From positions 1,242,501-1,306,500 of the forward strand of contig OX359196.1 in the NCBI GenBank assembly GCA_947172415.1: a DNA stretch of 64,000 bases. The letters are read 5' to 3'. The notes beneath the pieces are model-generated. The model searched no databases. It saw nothing but the letters and a program-made list of their open reading frames with translations, and was not told the DNA's origin. Origin of the DNA: Chondrosia reniformis. Lineage: Eukaryota; Porifera; Demospongiae; Chondrillida; Chondrillidae. This document shows, piece after piece, positions 11,101 through 26,100 of this stretch. Both the position numbers and the translations under genes were made by a program. Within the stretch, counting starts at the first letter, position 1. Each line of letters starts with the position of its first letter.

Positions 11101-14100
11101 AGATTTCACAAGTCGGCAAGTTAAATTTACACTTTGAATTCGCACGATACGTTAACAGAAAAAGGTTAACCGAAAACTGGTAACTGGTAAGCGTTAACTG
11201 CGTTACCTTTTTTATGAACCGTACGGTATGTAGAGTGACTAAATAGTTGTGGTTTGTTTATCACTAAGAGTGTTTACAGTAAGAGTTTAATCTGCAGCTC
11301 ACTTGATGTAGAGGAGTACTAAAGAGTGTTATGCATAGCTTTGTATTGCAGTTGCTAGAACTATCTGCATGTGTACATTTTTGTGGACATATGTAATGTG
11401 TTAGTACATGCATATGTACATACTGAAACCTTCTGTCTAGGGTGCCTCAAAAATTGAGAATGCCTAAAGGTTACTAATTTTAACAGGTATAAGGTTAAAA
11501 TTACTATCCTTTAGGTACCTAAAGTTAGGGCTATCAGTTTATACGCTGTAAATGTATACAAACCTGGGAAAGGGTACCTTAACATTGAGTCCTAATACGT
11601 ATATGATCATTTGAACATCATGTAAATTCATTTGTGTATGTGTATGTGTATGTAAGCATACATTTGGTGTCTGTACTATTCCTGTGGTTGCTCATTGATT
11701 GTGCTTTGTTGTCTCTCTGCAGATGAGGCAAGTAGATCTCTTGCTGGTATAGTGTTAAAGAATCACGTAAGGAACTGGTATTTGAGTTACCCCGATGACT
11801 TGAAGCAGTACGTCAAGCAGACATCACTGAAGGCTATTGGAGATCCCTCTCGCCTGATACGAGCCACCATTGGAATGATAATCACTGCTATAGCACAGAA
11901 GGGAGACCTCTCCACCTGGCCAGAACTCCTACCAACGCTCTGCACACTCATAGATTCACAGAATATCAACACAGCAGAGGTATGTACTTTGTGAATTATA
12001 GTTTCTGTTACAAGATTCTGCACATTTAGATTATAAGCATTACAAAGCAGTGTGAATAGGAGTTTACCAGCTTGCAGTGAATAATCACCATCAGCATATG
12101 TATACATTATGTATGCATATGTATGTATATCGTATACAGTATATGTACGTATATGTGTATAGCAAATGTATGTATATATGTACATATATCATATGTAAAT
12201 ATGTATAGTACAGTATGTACAGTACTACAATGTGAATGAATAATCTACTAATACACCATTTTCCTACTTGCTATGCCTACTCATTAAAAAGCCTATAGGG
12301 AACTTTGGTGTATTTCCGACAATAACTTGTACACTACTTACCTTGTGAAGGTTTGTAGGTACGTACGGTAGACTGTTGTTACATTTCTTGTGGCCAGCAA
12401 CTTGTAAGGGGCTGACACATTCTATCACTCTCTGACAAAATGTGATTGTTCTACATCAAAGTTGACAGGGAATGAAATGTCTCTTTGATTCTGGCCTGTT
12501 CCTACATGTTTCCTTGTTGAGGTCAACCTCTTAAGAAACAAGTCTGCAATGTTGGGCTGTGTCATCACAACGAACTGTGGCCATGTTTCTGTTCTTCTTA
12601 GGGTGCCATGAATGCCTTCCACAAGCTCTGTGAGGACTGTGGGGACAGACTGGAGTCTCCAGCTCTCAACTCTCCTCTCAACTACCTTATACCCAAGTTT
12701 ATCCATTTCTTTAGACACAACTTTGCTCCCATTAGGTAAGGAAGTGTAAAGGCAGGCCACACCCCTACTTGCCTACCTACCATGTACCATCCTATACCTT
12801 GTATGTACCTTATTATATATATGTCATTCAGTACTACTAGAGCATCACTAAAGCCATTAGCTATGTAGTTATCATAATTGTTGATATAATTATAATTTAA
12901 ACCAATAATAATAATAATCAAAAATGATTGATAATCAAGAACAATATATGTAGGTATTAGGGTAGGTAGTACTTTATAGTACACAAAGTGGTTTGCACTG
13001 AATTTTCTTTCTTAAAGTGTGTACATATCTTTGTTAGCAAAGTACACTGGTATACAGACCTGTCCATTGCTCTTGTACTTAGTTCTATATATCCTTCCAG
13101 TATCCTACTATGGCAGCTACTGATAAGTTGTACGTAGATGTTTTATGTGACAATACTCCATGGCCACATCTGTTTCTCTCACTCATTTGATGCTACCTAG
13201 ATCCTTGGCCGTGTCGTGTGTCAATCAGTTCATTACAGTAAGAACACGCTCTCTAATGGACAACATCGATGAGTATGTTCAGGTCAGTACAGTACAAAGT
13301 GACTCTCGCTCAATCTCACTCTATATCTCTACCAGAGTTTGCTAATTGCTACCAGTAGAATAAATTTGTAGCTCTGTATACGTATAATACGTATGTATGT
13401 TGCATGTGTTATACAGCTATTGTTTGTGTTAATGTTGTCGAGCAAGATTTTTGAGATTCTTTATACGACATTTATAACATACTTACACACAGTTCAATCG
13501 CTAAGTGCATCACACCACTTTAGTTATCATAATCAGTTATTTCTGGATTAGAGTAAAGATCTCTATGTTGAGGCATACTATAAAACTAAGTATTTCCTGA
13601 CAGTGATCACTTACCAGGTCCAATGTACGTATATGCACTATACAACTTATGACCTACGTGTTACAGTATTTGAATGCATTTAGTATGTTCTTTTTCTCTG
13701 TTGCCATGGTTACCAGGGTTTATTTTTGTTGGCGCAAGATGAGAATATTGAAGTGCGTAAGAATGTGTGTCGTGGACTGGTCTTGATGACAGAGATGAGG
13801 ATACCGCAACTGGTCCCTCACATCCATGCTATTGTTGAGGTACAGTGCACAAACACCTAACAGTTACTATACGTATGTACACGATGTTCTAATAGCATCT
13901 GTTGCCATGGCAATGGAGTGATTATTAGGTGTTTAATACTGTAGTTATTGCAAAATGGTGAAATAAATTTTTTTCCTTTATTTTGACCAATATACTATTA
14001 TTGCAAAGGGGCAAATTGAACTATCTATGTAGTTGACTATATTTGTGGTTGTAATGATTCTACACGTAGGCCTGGGCCTTTCCTCTTTGCCATATGTACA

Positions 14101-17100
14101 TAATGAAGTCTCTTAATGCAAGTCACTGTAGCTTAACTGTAAAGCATTGCTTGCTTGTCAGATTTACTTGGGGATTGTTTCGCAGATATTTTAAAATCAA
14201 AGTAGTATTCAAAGAAAGCAGTTGTAAGTTATCCACGTGGTGGAGCATTTGTGAATGTGTTAGGTATCAAATGTAGTAGCTGTAATAAGATGCCGCCCCT
14301 TTCCAGCATGGCACAAATCTACCCTAACTCTACCTCATAAGGTTGACTGTCTCAATTATTTATATAACTGAGTACACACAGACTATACATACATGCTTGT
14401 AGAGTATTTACAAGGTTAACATTCTCAGTAACAACTCTACAGGTATCTCACTCCCTTATAATTGCTAGTCAGTCAGTGTACGCTTGTAAACTTCCCAATT
14501 ATTTCTCTTGTAGCTTGTCAATGCATATGGTACACATGTGGGTGGATACACTTTGTATCAAGTTACACCATTGACCTTGTAGCCAGTCTCTAAATGGTTG
14601 TGGTTATTAATCAGGTTTTGTTTAATGTGGAGGCATTTATTTCATCATGAACATGTTTAGCACCTTTTGAAGAAAGTCAAATTGCCAATTTGTCATGGCA
14701 TACAAACATGTAGAATTAGGTTGCTCCCTCAAAGTGTTACTATTTATAACTATACCTACCTCCTCCTTGTGTATTTTCTAAGAGAAACACTGTAAAATTA
14801 CCTGCGATACCACTTTGCCATTACCTGCGATACCACTTTGCCATTACCTGCGATACCACTTTCCCATTACCTAAGACACCACTTTTCCGTTACCTGAGAC
14901 ACCACTTTTCCATTACCTGCGATACCACTTTTCCGTTACCTGAGACACCACTTTCCCATTACCTGAGACACCACTTTCCCATTACCTGAGACACCACTTT
15001 CCCATTACCTGCGACACCACTTTCCCATTACCTGAGACACCACTTTCCCATTACCTGCAACACCACTTTCCCATTACCTGAGACACCACTTTTCCATTAC
15101 CTGAGACACCACTTTTCCATTACCTGAGATATCACTTTCCCATGCTTTTAGACAAATGATATGACATCATAGACCTAAATATGTATATATGGTGTATAGT
15201 GTCTTTTGAAAGGATCATCTTTTGACTTTTAGAGCGTCTAAAGGCACAGTTTTGTTGTCTCTTCTTAATTGTCAGACGTTTTGACCCTGAGGGTCTTCTT
15301 CAGTCACAAATCCCTACTCTATTAAAATGTAATGTATAGAGCTTTACATTCTCATTTCTGTGACACTTGACTGCTCTCTCTCTCTCTCTCTGCTCTCTCT
15401 TAGTACATGCTGACCTGTACAAAGGATAAGGACGAGATGGTTGCCATTGAGGCTTGTGAGTTCTGGTTGGCACTGGCTGAACATCCCAGTTGCAAGGAGA
15501 TATTGACTCCACATTTGCACAGGTAACCTCAGCCTAGCTGACCAACATATCCATCTGTCAATCTCAGTACTGTACTGTATGTACTGAGTAGTCTACATAT
15601 GATAATATCGGAATAGTGAGACATAATTTTTCACAGAAGTGAAGGTTTCGACCCGGAGGTCTTCTTCAGCAATGCTGAAGTATTACGTATCTGCATATAC
15701 GTATATTGTGTCTGTATTTGTGTCTTTGGTATTTGGTCATCCATGTACAGTGTGTGTGTGTTTTAAAACTGCTTTTCCTTATATACATACCACTTAACCA
15801 GTTGATACCTGTCTAATGCTTTACTGTTTTGTAATTGCAGGGTTGTCCCCGTCCTCCTCTCCTGCATGGTATACAGTGAGATGGACATAATCTTACTGAA
15901 GGGAGATGTTGAGGATGATGCATCTGTACCTGACAGAGACACAGACATACGACCAAGGTTCCACAAGTCAAAGGCTATCTCACAGAAGCATTCTGTATGT
16001 TGGTACTTGTACGAGTTAAAGACTGTACTACATATACATACATTCAGCATTCCATAATTTCGTTGTTAAAACATATTCATAGTTGGCTTATGCCACGAAC
16101 ATTTCCTGCATTGATGTTTTTAACAACAAATGTTGTGCATGGGAAAAATGGGTTGAAGTTGATTGAAGGAATATCATTTTCTGCCAGTGACCTTGCATCA
16201 CATGATCCCTCTCACCTCAGAAAGAGAGTACAAACACCAGTTGGCTTAGATCATGAAAATATTAATTTTGTCCCCTAAAAGTATCCCCAGTTATGGTATA
16301 CAGCACTAGTCCATATGTTTTTTATGTTATGGTAAAGTATATATGTCTTGCTAGTCAACACTACTTTTTAGTCCGTTTTTTTTATTTTTATTTTTATTTT
16401 TAGACAACTGAAGCTGATCCAACCGAGGCCCTGGATGATGTAGACTCTAACGATGATGATGATGATGATGATGATGATGACGACTTGATAGCACAAGGAG
16501 CAGTGTCAGACTGGAATCTACGTGAGTGCACCCGACTTAGCATACTACCATATTTGGTAACAGCTGACTCAATAACATTTTGTGAGTTTAAAGAGGTAGT
16601 TAGATACTGCCAAATAGAAATCGTTTTGATATCCGGAAGGTAGAGTTGGGCCTACGTATGTCTGCCAATGTATACAGTGAAAGCTGTCTAATGTGGTCCA
16701 TTATGTATATATATGTTTGCCGGGACCTTATAAGCAAACCATAATTGGGAGGTGGCCTTACATGCATGGCTGCTCTATTCAGGTAGCCACTTACTCAGGT
16801 ATTACTGGTAGGTGATAGAAGAGTCATCTGTAATGGTGTATATAACCTGCAAGTAATGTGTCACACAGGGTTTCTTTCAAGGGGGGGCACTAAATATGTT
16901 TGCCCCCCCTTCATTTCTATTATCATCATTTCCCCCCCCCCCCCTTGCTAATTACTCTGAAAGAAACACTGTCACTGTTGGTGCCTGTTAAGTCTGTGGG
17001 TTGTGTGTTCTGTAGGTAAGTGTAGCGCTGCAGCCATGGATGTCATGTCTAACGTGTTCAAGGATGACCTCCTAGTAGTCCTGCTACCACACCTCAAGGA

Positions 17101-20100
17101 GCAACTCAACTCCAGCGAATGGGTCATCATAGAGTCAGCCATTTTGGCCCTTGGAGCTGTTGCAGAGGGTGAGCATGGAATTATTATCATAAAGCAATAT
17201 GTGTAAACATCCAGTACATGAATAATCTAGCACACCATTTTTCAACATGCTACATCTACTTTAGAATAAAATGCCTATAGGGAAGTAAACCTAGCGAGAG
17301 CTTTTGATGAGGATACAAGAGTTTTCTCCTTCTACTTCTCTTATTCTCCACTGGGCCAGACAGCTGTTTTTGGGAATTCCCCTGTGACCCTGGGAATCTT
17401 TGTCTTCTTCTTGATCTTTTGTGAGGTCTTGGCTCTTGAGCTCTGTGGTAACACACATGACTATTTACTGTTTTCTTTGTCTCTTCCTGAAGGGTGTATC
17501 AAGGGAATCCAACCTCACCTGCCAGAGCTTGTTCCCTTCCTGACCACTTGTTTGAGCAACCCAAGGGTGAGTACACGTGGACTAGTGTTAGCAGTCCTAT
17601 GATCCTTCTGTATACTTGCAATGCCTCAAATGTACAATTGTCTGTACTAGTGTGCCTTCTGGTGAAGTACATATTTATATTCTACAATCAACTATTGTCA
17701 GCTTGTACTGTTATACTGTCATAGTCATGTCATCATATGGATAACAACCTGACAAAATTGGCATAATAGATTTCAGTGAATAATTAATCCCTTCATCTTA
17801 TAGTCATATGTTACCATCCATGTAAAAGAGTATGATTTAGGTGACATGTAGACCCCCTGGAAATCCATTTTTATGGAAAACAGAATTTAGGCTCTGAACG
17901 GTGACATGTTTGGTCAAATTCTTATCTCCTTTCCTGTAGTATAGTTTGTGTGCTTGTTTCTTTGTGGTATTTATGATTGTTCTCTGTCTTCTCAACTACA
18001 CCTTGTATGTATGGTTGAGTGCTTGTTAATCTTGTACTATAAAACTTGTTATTCTTATGAGATCTCTTTGTTTCCTGTACTTTTTAGTCTCTGGTACGTT
18101 CCATCACATGTTGGACACTGAGTAGATACGCCCACTGGATCGCTAGGCAACCAGTGGAACTGTACATGCAAAAGCTGTTGGAGGAGATTCTAAAGAGGAT
18201 TCTTGACAAGAACAAGAGAGTGCAGGAGGCAGCCTGCAGTGCTTTCTGTACACTTGAGGAGCAGGGATCAGATTTCCTATTACCTTATCTAAAGTTCATC
18301 TTGGAGACACTTGTCTATGCTTACTCTATGTATCAGGTAATATACTTTTCTTATATACGTACATTTATATGGTTACTTCTGCTGATTGATCTATCAGCAA
18401 CATTTCAATAATTTGAGTATTTCGCCTCTAGGTCTTCATCAGCAATAAAGACCGAGACCTATTAAAAGGTTGAAATGGTCAAATTGTTGATTTGATGTAG
18501 ACTTCAGTTTAATGGAAATGTACATATGTACTTGTCTGATATTCCATTTTGTGTCTGCAGCACAAGAACCTTCTGATACTGTATGATGCCATTGGAACAC
18601 TAGCTGAAACAGTCGGCTCTCAACTCAACAAGCCAGTGAGTTACTCGCTTGTGGATTGCACATATCTTTAGCGAAAGGAAGAGAATGATTAAAGATTCAT
18701 GCAATTACAGCAATGCCTTGTCTCTCCTCTCTTCTCTCACCTCACACCATTCGATATATCACTTCCTCAGTTAAATGTTCATATAGTGATGATAATCAAA
18801 CTGTACGATAATAGTCTCCTTACGTAGACCTCGCACTGGTTTATCAAAGGACAGGTTACCAATGTGTCTTCATTAGGAAGGGAAATATACTGTAGAAATA
18901 TTTGTAAACTGTCTCTTTGTTTACTCTTGAAGGAGTTGATTGAAATTTTAATGCCTCCACTAATTGAAAAATGGAATGTTCTAGCAGATGATAATAAAGA
19001 CCTCTTTCCCCTGCTTGAGGTACCTATTTTATACTATACATGTGCATGGTCTGCATAATAAATCACAGTTTCAGTCATTATACTGTAAGTACATATGTAA
19101 GTTACATAATATGTATGTACTAAATTTAATGTATTGAAATTCGGGAAATTTTTACGTTGAAATATTTTCATGGTCTAAACCTACCGCACTCCTTCATTCA
19201 TATGAACAAATGAACGAGTAAAAATTTGGAGTGAGAAAATTTTGTGGTTTGGGCCAACCACAAAAATATTTTGCCAATGAAAATTTCCTGAATTATGGTT
19301 CTTTGTATAATACGTAGTTACTATATGAATAGTAATATGACATGTACGTACGTATATATATGTATAGAGTATAAAGCCTCAATTGATTGAGTTTGTTGTG
19401 TTTCTTTGAAAGTTGTTTTTTCATTCCACCTGTAGTGTCTGTCTTCGGTGACCACGGCACTTCAAAGTGGATTTTTGCCTTACAGTGCACCAGTGTTTCA
19501 GCGATGTGTGCTCTTAATATCAAAGACACTCCAGCAGGAACAGGTGAGTTGTATATTGTTACTAAGTACTTTCAGCACTCGGTACTTTAGCTGTACATGA
19601 TCCCGTGGAGAAGAAGAGAAGAAGAATTTTATCCTCATCTAACTAGGTTTATTTCCCTAAGGGCCTTTATTTTATAGTAGATGTAGCATGTTGAAAAGTG
19701 GTGTGTTATATGCATGAGCTGTGGTAGATCATCCAAATTTATGCCATATCAGAACACAAGTCAAGACGAATAGGGACTAAGATCATACGTATTATGAGGA
19801 CAACCATTTTCCATTCATTCACAATAAGCATCGTCTTAATACTAAATAATAGCACGCACTTTAAGATATGTCCTTTAGAAGTCCATTGGTTGTTATAGGA
19901 AGCACTTTACGTATTAGATTTTAGTCACTAGTACGTTACATATTGTATACTGATGTATACTGTTTCTTTCCAACCTCTGTCTCTAGCTCTACAATGCCCA
20001 ACCAACCATCCATCTTCCTCCAGACAAGGAATTCACCATTGTAGCACTTGACCTCCTATCAGGCTTAGCTGAAGGGTTGCTGGGCAACCTGGAGAGCCTT

Positions 20101-23100
20101 GTTGCCAACAGCAACCTCTTGTCACTACTCTTCCAGTGCATGCAGGTACAACATACTTATACATAACAACCTCTGAGGCTGCCTAGAGTCCGGAATACAT
20201 GTAAAAAATGTAGTCGATTTGGGACAGCTGAGCTTGGCTGCATGCATTATAAAGAAGTCCCTATATACGGATATACTGTATATTAGTTTTTGCTGTGACT
20301 TTTTAAGAGCCACGTGCAATTTGGAAGTGACCGCTCTATAAAGCTGACCATTGCTTACACAGGTTTTAATATACATGAAGAGTAGGCATAGCATGTAGGA
20401 AAATGGTGTATTAGATTTTTCATGTAGCTTCTATACGTACATGAAAGAAGTTGTTAGACTCCAAACAGACTGATAGATATTGTATGACTTTTTGACAAGC
20501 CTTATGAAGAACTGTTTAATTCCTTTCTTCTCTGCACTTTATGTAACTTTTATTCCTTTTTCACTTATGTGTCCTACAGGATGTAGTGCATGAAGTACGA
20601 CAGAGTGCCTTTGCTCTGCTGGGTGACCTGACGAGATCCTGCTTCCCTCACGTGAAACCCTTCATTGGGGACTTTATGCCGATACTCAACCAGAACCTGA
20701 ACCCGTCCCTGGTGTCTGTCTGTAACAATGCCACTTGGGCCATTGGAGAGATTGCACTGAAGCTTGGTATGGTTTGTGGATGCTATTCTATGCAAAGTTA
20801 CTAGTTCAGCAATAGCCACCCTTCAGTATCAATCAATAGTCTTATTAGCTATGCACATAGGCTACTTTGCAAGGGTCCCACCATCATGACGTATTTCATT
20901 AGAAATAGCTGAATAGTAGAATATTTCTGTAAATCAACTATGCCTATACACGTATAGACTGTGTATGCTCCAAAGTACATACGTACATTATGAACTGTCT
21001 GTGTGCTACACATGTGTATTTTATATACGTACGTATGTGCCTTCAACTTAAATGCTTCTGTATGCAGACCTCAGTTCTGTAGTTCTGTAGTTTGATGGAA
21101 TGTTGACATTTGATTGATAGTCACCCTACCTACCCCTATAACCTATATACACCTAAGTCTATATACAGTTTATGTATTTTATTGTCTTCAATGCATAGTT
21201 ACATGTAGTAGTTCATAGTTACATACAAATATATTTGTTGTAGCGCTGTACTTTTTATATCTTAATCCATTAACATATACACCCATGTTATCCTTATAAA
21301 GGTATCCACAGTGAAATGCCATCAAGATGAAGTGGTCTAAACCACAGTGTATCTATAATCTACTGGTATTCCTACAACATTTTTATATTTTTAGTTAGTT
21401 TTGGCTTTCCCTACGTACATACTGAGAGAATAGAAACAGTTATTTACATACTTTTAGAAATCTAGCCCTAATATGAAATATAAACTGTTTAATATACTAG
21501 GCATATTATATGGGTACAAGAACAGTCATCGTTTTTCACAAATAGCTCAATTCATAGATACTACACTTCTGTTTTGTGAAAAGAGTTCTAAACTGTATAA
21601 TGTCCACAGGTGTGGGTGCATGTACTACAGGTTTGTAATGATATAACCTCTATTACTGAGTACAGACTGCACATGTAAGTAGTTTGTTAGCTTCATAAGG
21701 TGGACATGGAAGATTACTGCAGACAGCTCTCATGAAATAGACAATAGATGGGTTAGTGTTAGCTCCACTTCCTGGAACTGGTTCTGGTGATTCATCTACA
21801 CAGATTGTTGTCCTTCCCCCAAAACGATCTCCACTGTCAGCTTCAGTCATCAGATATCCTGCATATTCTCTATTCCAATCAGATGGACACTCATAACGAG
21901 CTGGTATCATTACCATCTTTGATCTCGTACTGACACTGCAGAGAACACATGGCATGTCAGCTTCATACACCTGCCTAAGGAGTGAAGTTCCACCATTATC
22001 TAAGTCATACTCAACTCCATATAATTCTGGTAAATATGACACGGAGCTGTAATAGTTCTTGTACTGTGGTACTTCTGGTAGACAGAGATGATCACTTGTT
22101 CCTCCTTTTGTGCTGTAATGTGATCCAGCAGCTCTACCATAATAGACTCTATCAGCTCCATTTGGACAAGTAGTCTTCCCCCACCTGATATAGACCACAC
22201 CACTTGATCCCATGTCTCCTTTAGGACCTATCATTCCCTTTTCTCCAATATCACCTTTCAATCCTTTCTCACCAGGAGTACCAGGAGCAGCTGGGGGACC
22301 ATCACGTCCATCTCTCCCTGGATTACCATCCCTTCCAGAAGGTCCTGCTGGTCCTTGTAAACCATTAGCTCCTGCAGCTCCACTAGATCCAGGAGCTCCA
22401 CTAGATCCAGGTTGTCCATCTCGTCCATCTCTTCCTGGAGCTCCCATCTTCACAGTCTCACATCTTTCTGTGTCAGTAGACTGTCTCTTCTTTAGAACAT
22501 GACCAGTGAATGTTTGACCTATATAGAGCAAATTGTAATTAAGCTTATGTTTCTTAAATCTAAAAAGATGAAAGACGTATTTGATTGCATCGTAATTAAG
22601 AAAAACAATTATTAGGATATTGAAATAAGAATATTATAATGATCTACCATTGACACTAGGAGTTTGTATACCAGTTTTAGAAGCACTGGGTTGTATCACA
22701 GAAGTTGGTCCTTCAGTTGTGACAGTAGCAGTCTGAGGTCTGTTGATGGTAGTCTTGATGTAGTTGATTTCTTTTTGCATCCAAAATATGAATATTCCTT
22801 CAATGACAACAGCTCCTGTTAAAAGTACAAGAGCTGTAGTAACAGCCACACTAGTAGTCTTGGCAGACATTTTGTGCCTATGTAGCTATGTAAGTATACT
22901 GTGGTTGGAGTAATACCCTTTATGCCTTACTATATATAGAAGGTCATGAATCTAGTTTATTACAATTTGGAAAGTTCTAATTGAAACCTCTGATTACCCA
23001 ATACCTTCATTTCAACTATCTATTTCACATTTTCTATTAAGAAGCCCAGCACTGTGAATATCCAATACCACAGGTGTAATTCTAAATATAGTAACATATA

Positions 23101-26100
23101 CATATGCTACTCATGTGGTTACTGAACTGTTTAATATATGTACTAAGTATATTTGACATTCATATATGATTACAGTCATTGTTTTTCATTAATAGCTCAA
23201 TTTATAGATACTGTTTTGTGAAAAGAGTTCTAAACTGTATAGTGTCCACAGGTGTGGGTACATGTACCACAGGTTTGTAATGATAAGATCTGTTATAACC
23301 TCTATTACTGAGTACAGACTGCACATGTAAGTAGTTTGTTAGCTTCATAAGGTGGACATGGAAGACCATTACAGACAGCTCTCATGAAATAGACAATAGA
23401 TGGGTTAGTGCTAGCTCCACTTCCTGGAACTGGTTCTGCTGCTTCATCTACACAGATTGTTGTACTCCTTCCAAAGTGATTGTCATATTCAGCTGTACTC
23501 ATCAGATATCCTGAATATTCTCTATTCCAATCAGATGGACACTCATAATGAGCTGGTATCATTATCATCTTTGATCTTGTACTGACACTGCAGAGAACAC
23601 ATGGCATGTCAGCTTCATACACCTGCCTAAGGAGTGAAGTTCCACCATTATCTAAGTCATACTCAACTCCATGTAATTCTGGTAAATATGACACGGAGCT
23701 GTAATAGTTCTTGTACTGTGGTACTTCTGGTAGACAGAGGAAATCACTTGTTCCTCCTTTTGTGTTGTAATGTGATCCAGCAGCTCTACCATAATAGACT
23801 TTATCAGCTCCATTTGGACAAGTAGTCTTCCCCCACCTGATATAGACCACACCACTTGATCCCATGTCTCCTTTAGGACCTGTCATTCCCTTTTCTCCAA
23901 TATCACCTTTCAATCCTTTCTCACCAGGAGTACCAGGAGCAGCTGGGGAACCATCACGTCCATCTCTTCCTGAAGGTCCTGCTGGTCCTTGTAAACCATT
24001 AGCTCCTGAAGCTCCATTAGCTCCAGGAGCTCCACTAGATCCAGGTTGTCCATCTCGTCCATCTCTTCCTGGTGCTCCCATCTTCACGTTCTCACACCTT
24101 TCTGTATCAGTAGACTGTCTCTTCTTTAGAACATGACCTGTGAATGTTTGACCTACATATATAACAAATTGTAATTGAGCTTAAATCTAAAAAGATGAAA
24201 GATGTATTTGAATGCATCATAATATTTGGATATTGAAATAAGAATATTATAATGGTCCACCATTAAACACTAGAAGTTTGTTTACCAGTTTTAGAAGCAC
24301 TGGGTTGCATCACAGAAGTGCTAGTTGTTCCTTTTGTTGTGACAGTAGCAGTCTGAGGTCTGTTGATGGTAGTCTTGATGTAGTTGATTTCTTGTTGCAT
24401 CCAAAATATGAATATTCCTTCAATGATGACAGCTCCTGTTAAAAGTACAAGAGCTGTAGTAACAGCCACACTAGTAGTCTTGGCAGACATTTTGTGCCTA
24501 TGTAGCTATGTAAGTATACTGTGGTTGCAGTAATACCCTTTATGCCTTACTATATATAGAAGGTCATGAATCTAGTTTATTACAATTTGGAAAGTTCTAA
24601 TTGAAACCTCTGATTACCCAATACCTTCATTTCAACTATCGATTTCGCATTTTCTATTAAGAAGCCCAGCACTGTGAATATCCAATACCACAGGTGTAAT
24701 TCTAAATATAGTAACATATACCATACATATGCTGCTCATGTGTAGGTTACAGGTTATTTGTATGTATAATGACTAGTCTATATATTATGTGGACAATTTA
24801 ATTATGTTTGTATGTGTGCATGCATTAGGTGATGAAATGAGGCAATTTTTACCAAACACAGCTCAACAATTAATTGATATCCTGAACAGACCGCTAACTC
24901 AGGTTACACTCCTTGAGAATACAGGTAAGTACACCCCTATGGAATTGTAACCATGACGTATTAAAGCCGTATTATATATCTAAAAGCATTTTCCTATGTT
25001 GCAGCTATCACACTCGGAAGGATTGGTTTGGTGTGTCCAAGTGATGTTGCTCCACAACTCCCACAATTCATTAGACAATGGTACGGGAGACCCTCCCACT
25101 TGTAACTCTCACACAGTCACGCTACTTATGAACCTGCTATTTCTGTTTATACTGACGCTCAACCACTGAACTGGGTGTTGCAATAGTAATAGATGTATCT
25201 ACTGTACTACATTATTACAGGTGTTTGTCTTTGAGGAACATACGAGACAATGAAGAGAAGGATTCAGCATTCCGAGGCATATGTGTCATGATCGCCTCCA
25301 ACCCTCAGGGAGTGGCCAATGTGAGCATGAGATATGTGTATATACACCTACTGTTTAGTGGCCGTCCTGGGTTTGGTAAATGTGCATAATTAATGTATGA
25401 TATGTATGTAAGTTACTGCATGAAGCCTCTTTTTAAATTTTGATATTTGAAGTGCATGATGACACAGTTTGTCAGAGTCTTGTGTCAGATATTTTACCCC
25501 TAGAGGTCTTCTTTAACAATTGATGATAGTTAGCAGTTGTCTTCTTTAAAGGACACTTTCTGCCATTTTGATGACATCATTCTGGGCAATCAACCACTTG
25601 CTCTGTGTATGTGAATGTACATTATAATGTAATAGGATTCCTTCAAACTGCATAGGACCTACCTTTTTGATGGTTCAACCTTTGACCTTTAGAGCGTCTA
25701 GAGATGATGTAGTATTCTTGTTAAACTTTAGTCAGATGTTCCGCTAAGAATCACATATACTCCGCCTTGAGATAACTACTACAATGTCATAAAAGAATGT
25801 GTTTTGTGGTATACACTCTAATATTCATCTCTGCAGAATTTTATATACTTCTGTGACTCAATTGCTTCCTGGGTTACTCCTACTGAAGAACTCAAAGATA
25901 TGTTTGAAAAAGTAAGTCAATTGCACTTATACGTACATGTTAGCAATCATGCAGATATTAATTTATAAAGAGGAACAGTGCTATACAGAAAATGCTCATG
26001 ATGCAATTGTTCCATGCCTGTCTATACGCCTAACATAAATCACTTCAGTTGTAGAGAGGCTAGAGCCTATAAAGTACAAAACAGTATACAAACAAACAAA

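Noticed and set aside
9868-15141. Regular repeats that might suggest CRISPR arrays
   Set aside because: Units of 11 and 23 bp are directly adjacent with no unique spacers, and they lie in introns of a eukaryotic gene: minisatellites.
22212-24136. Plus-strand proline-rich ORFs (GPxxPxxP)
   Set aside because: Complement of the collagen Gly-X-Y tracts on the minus strand.
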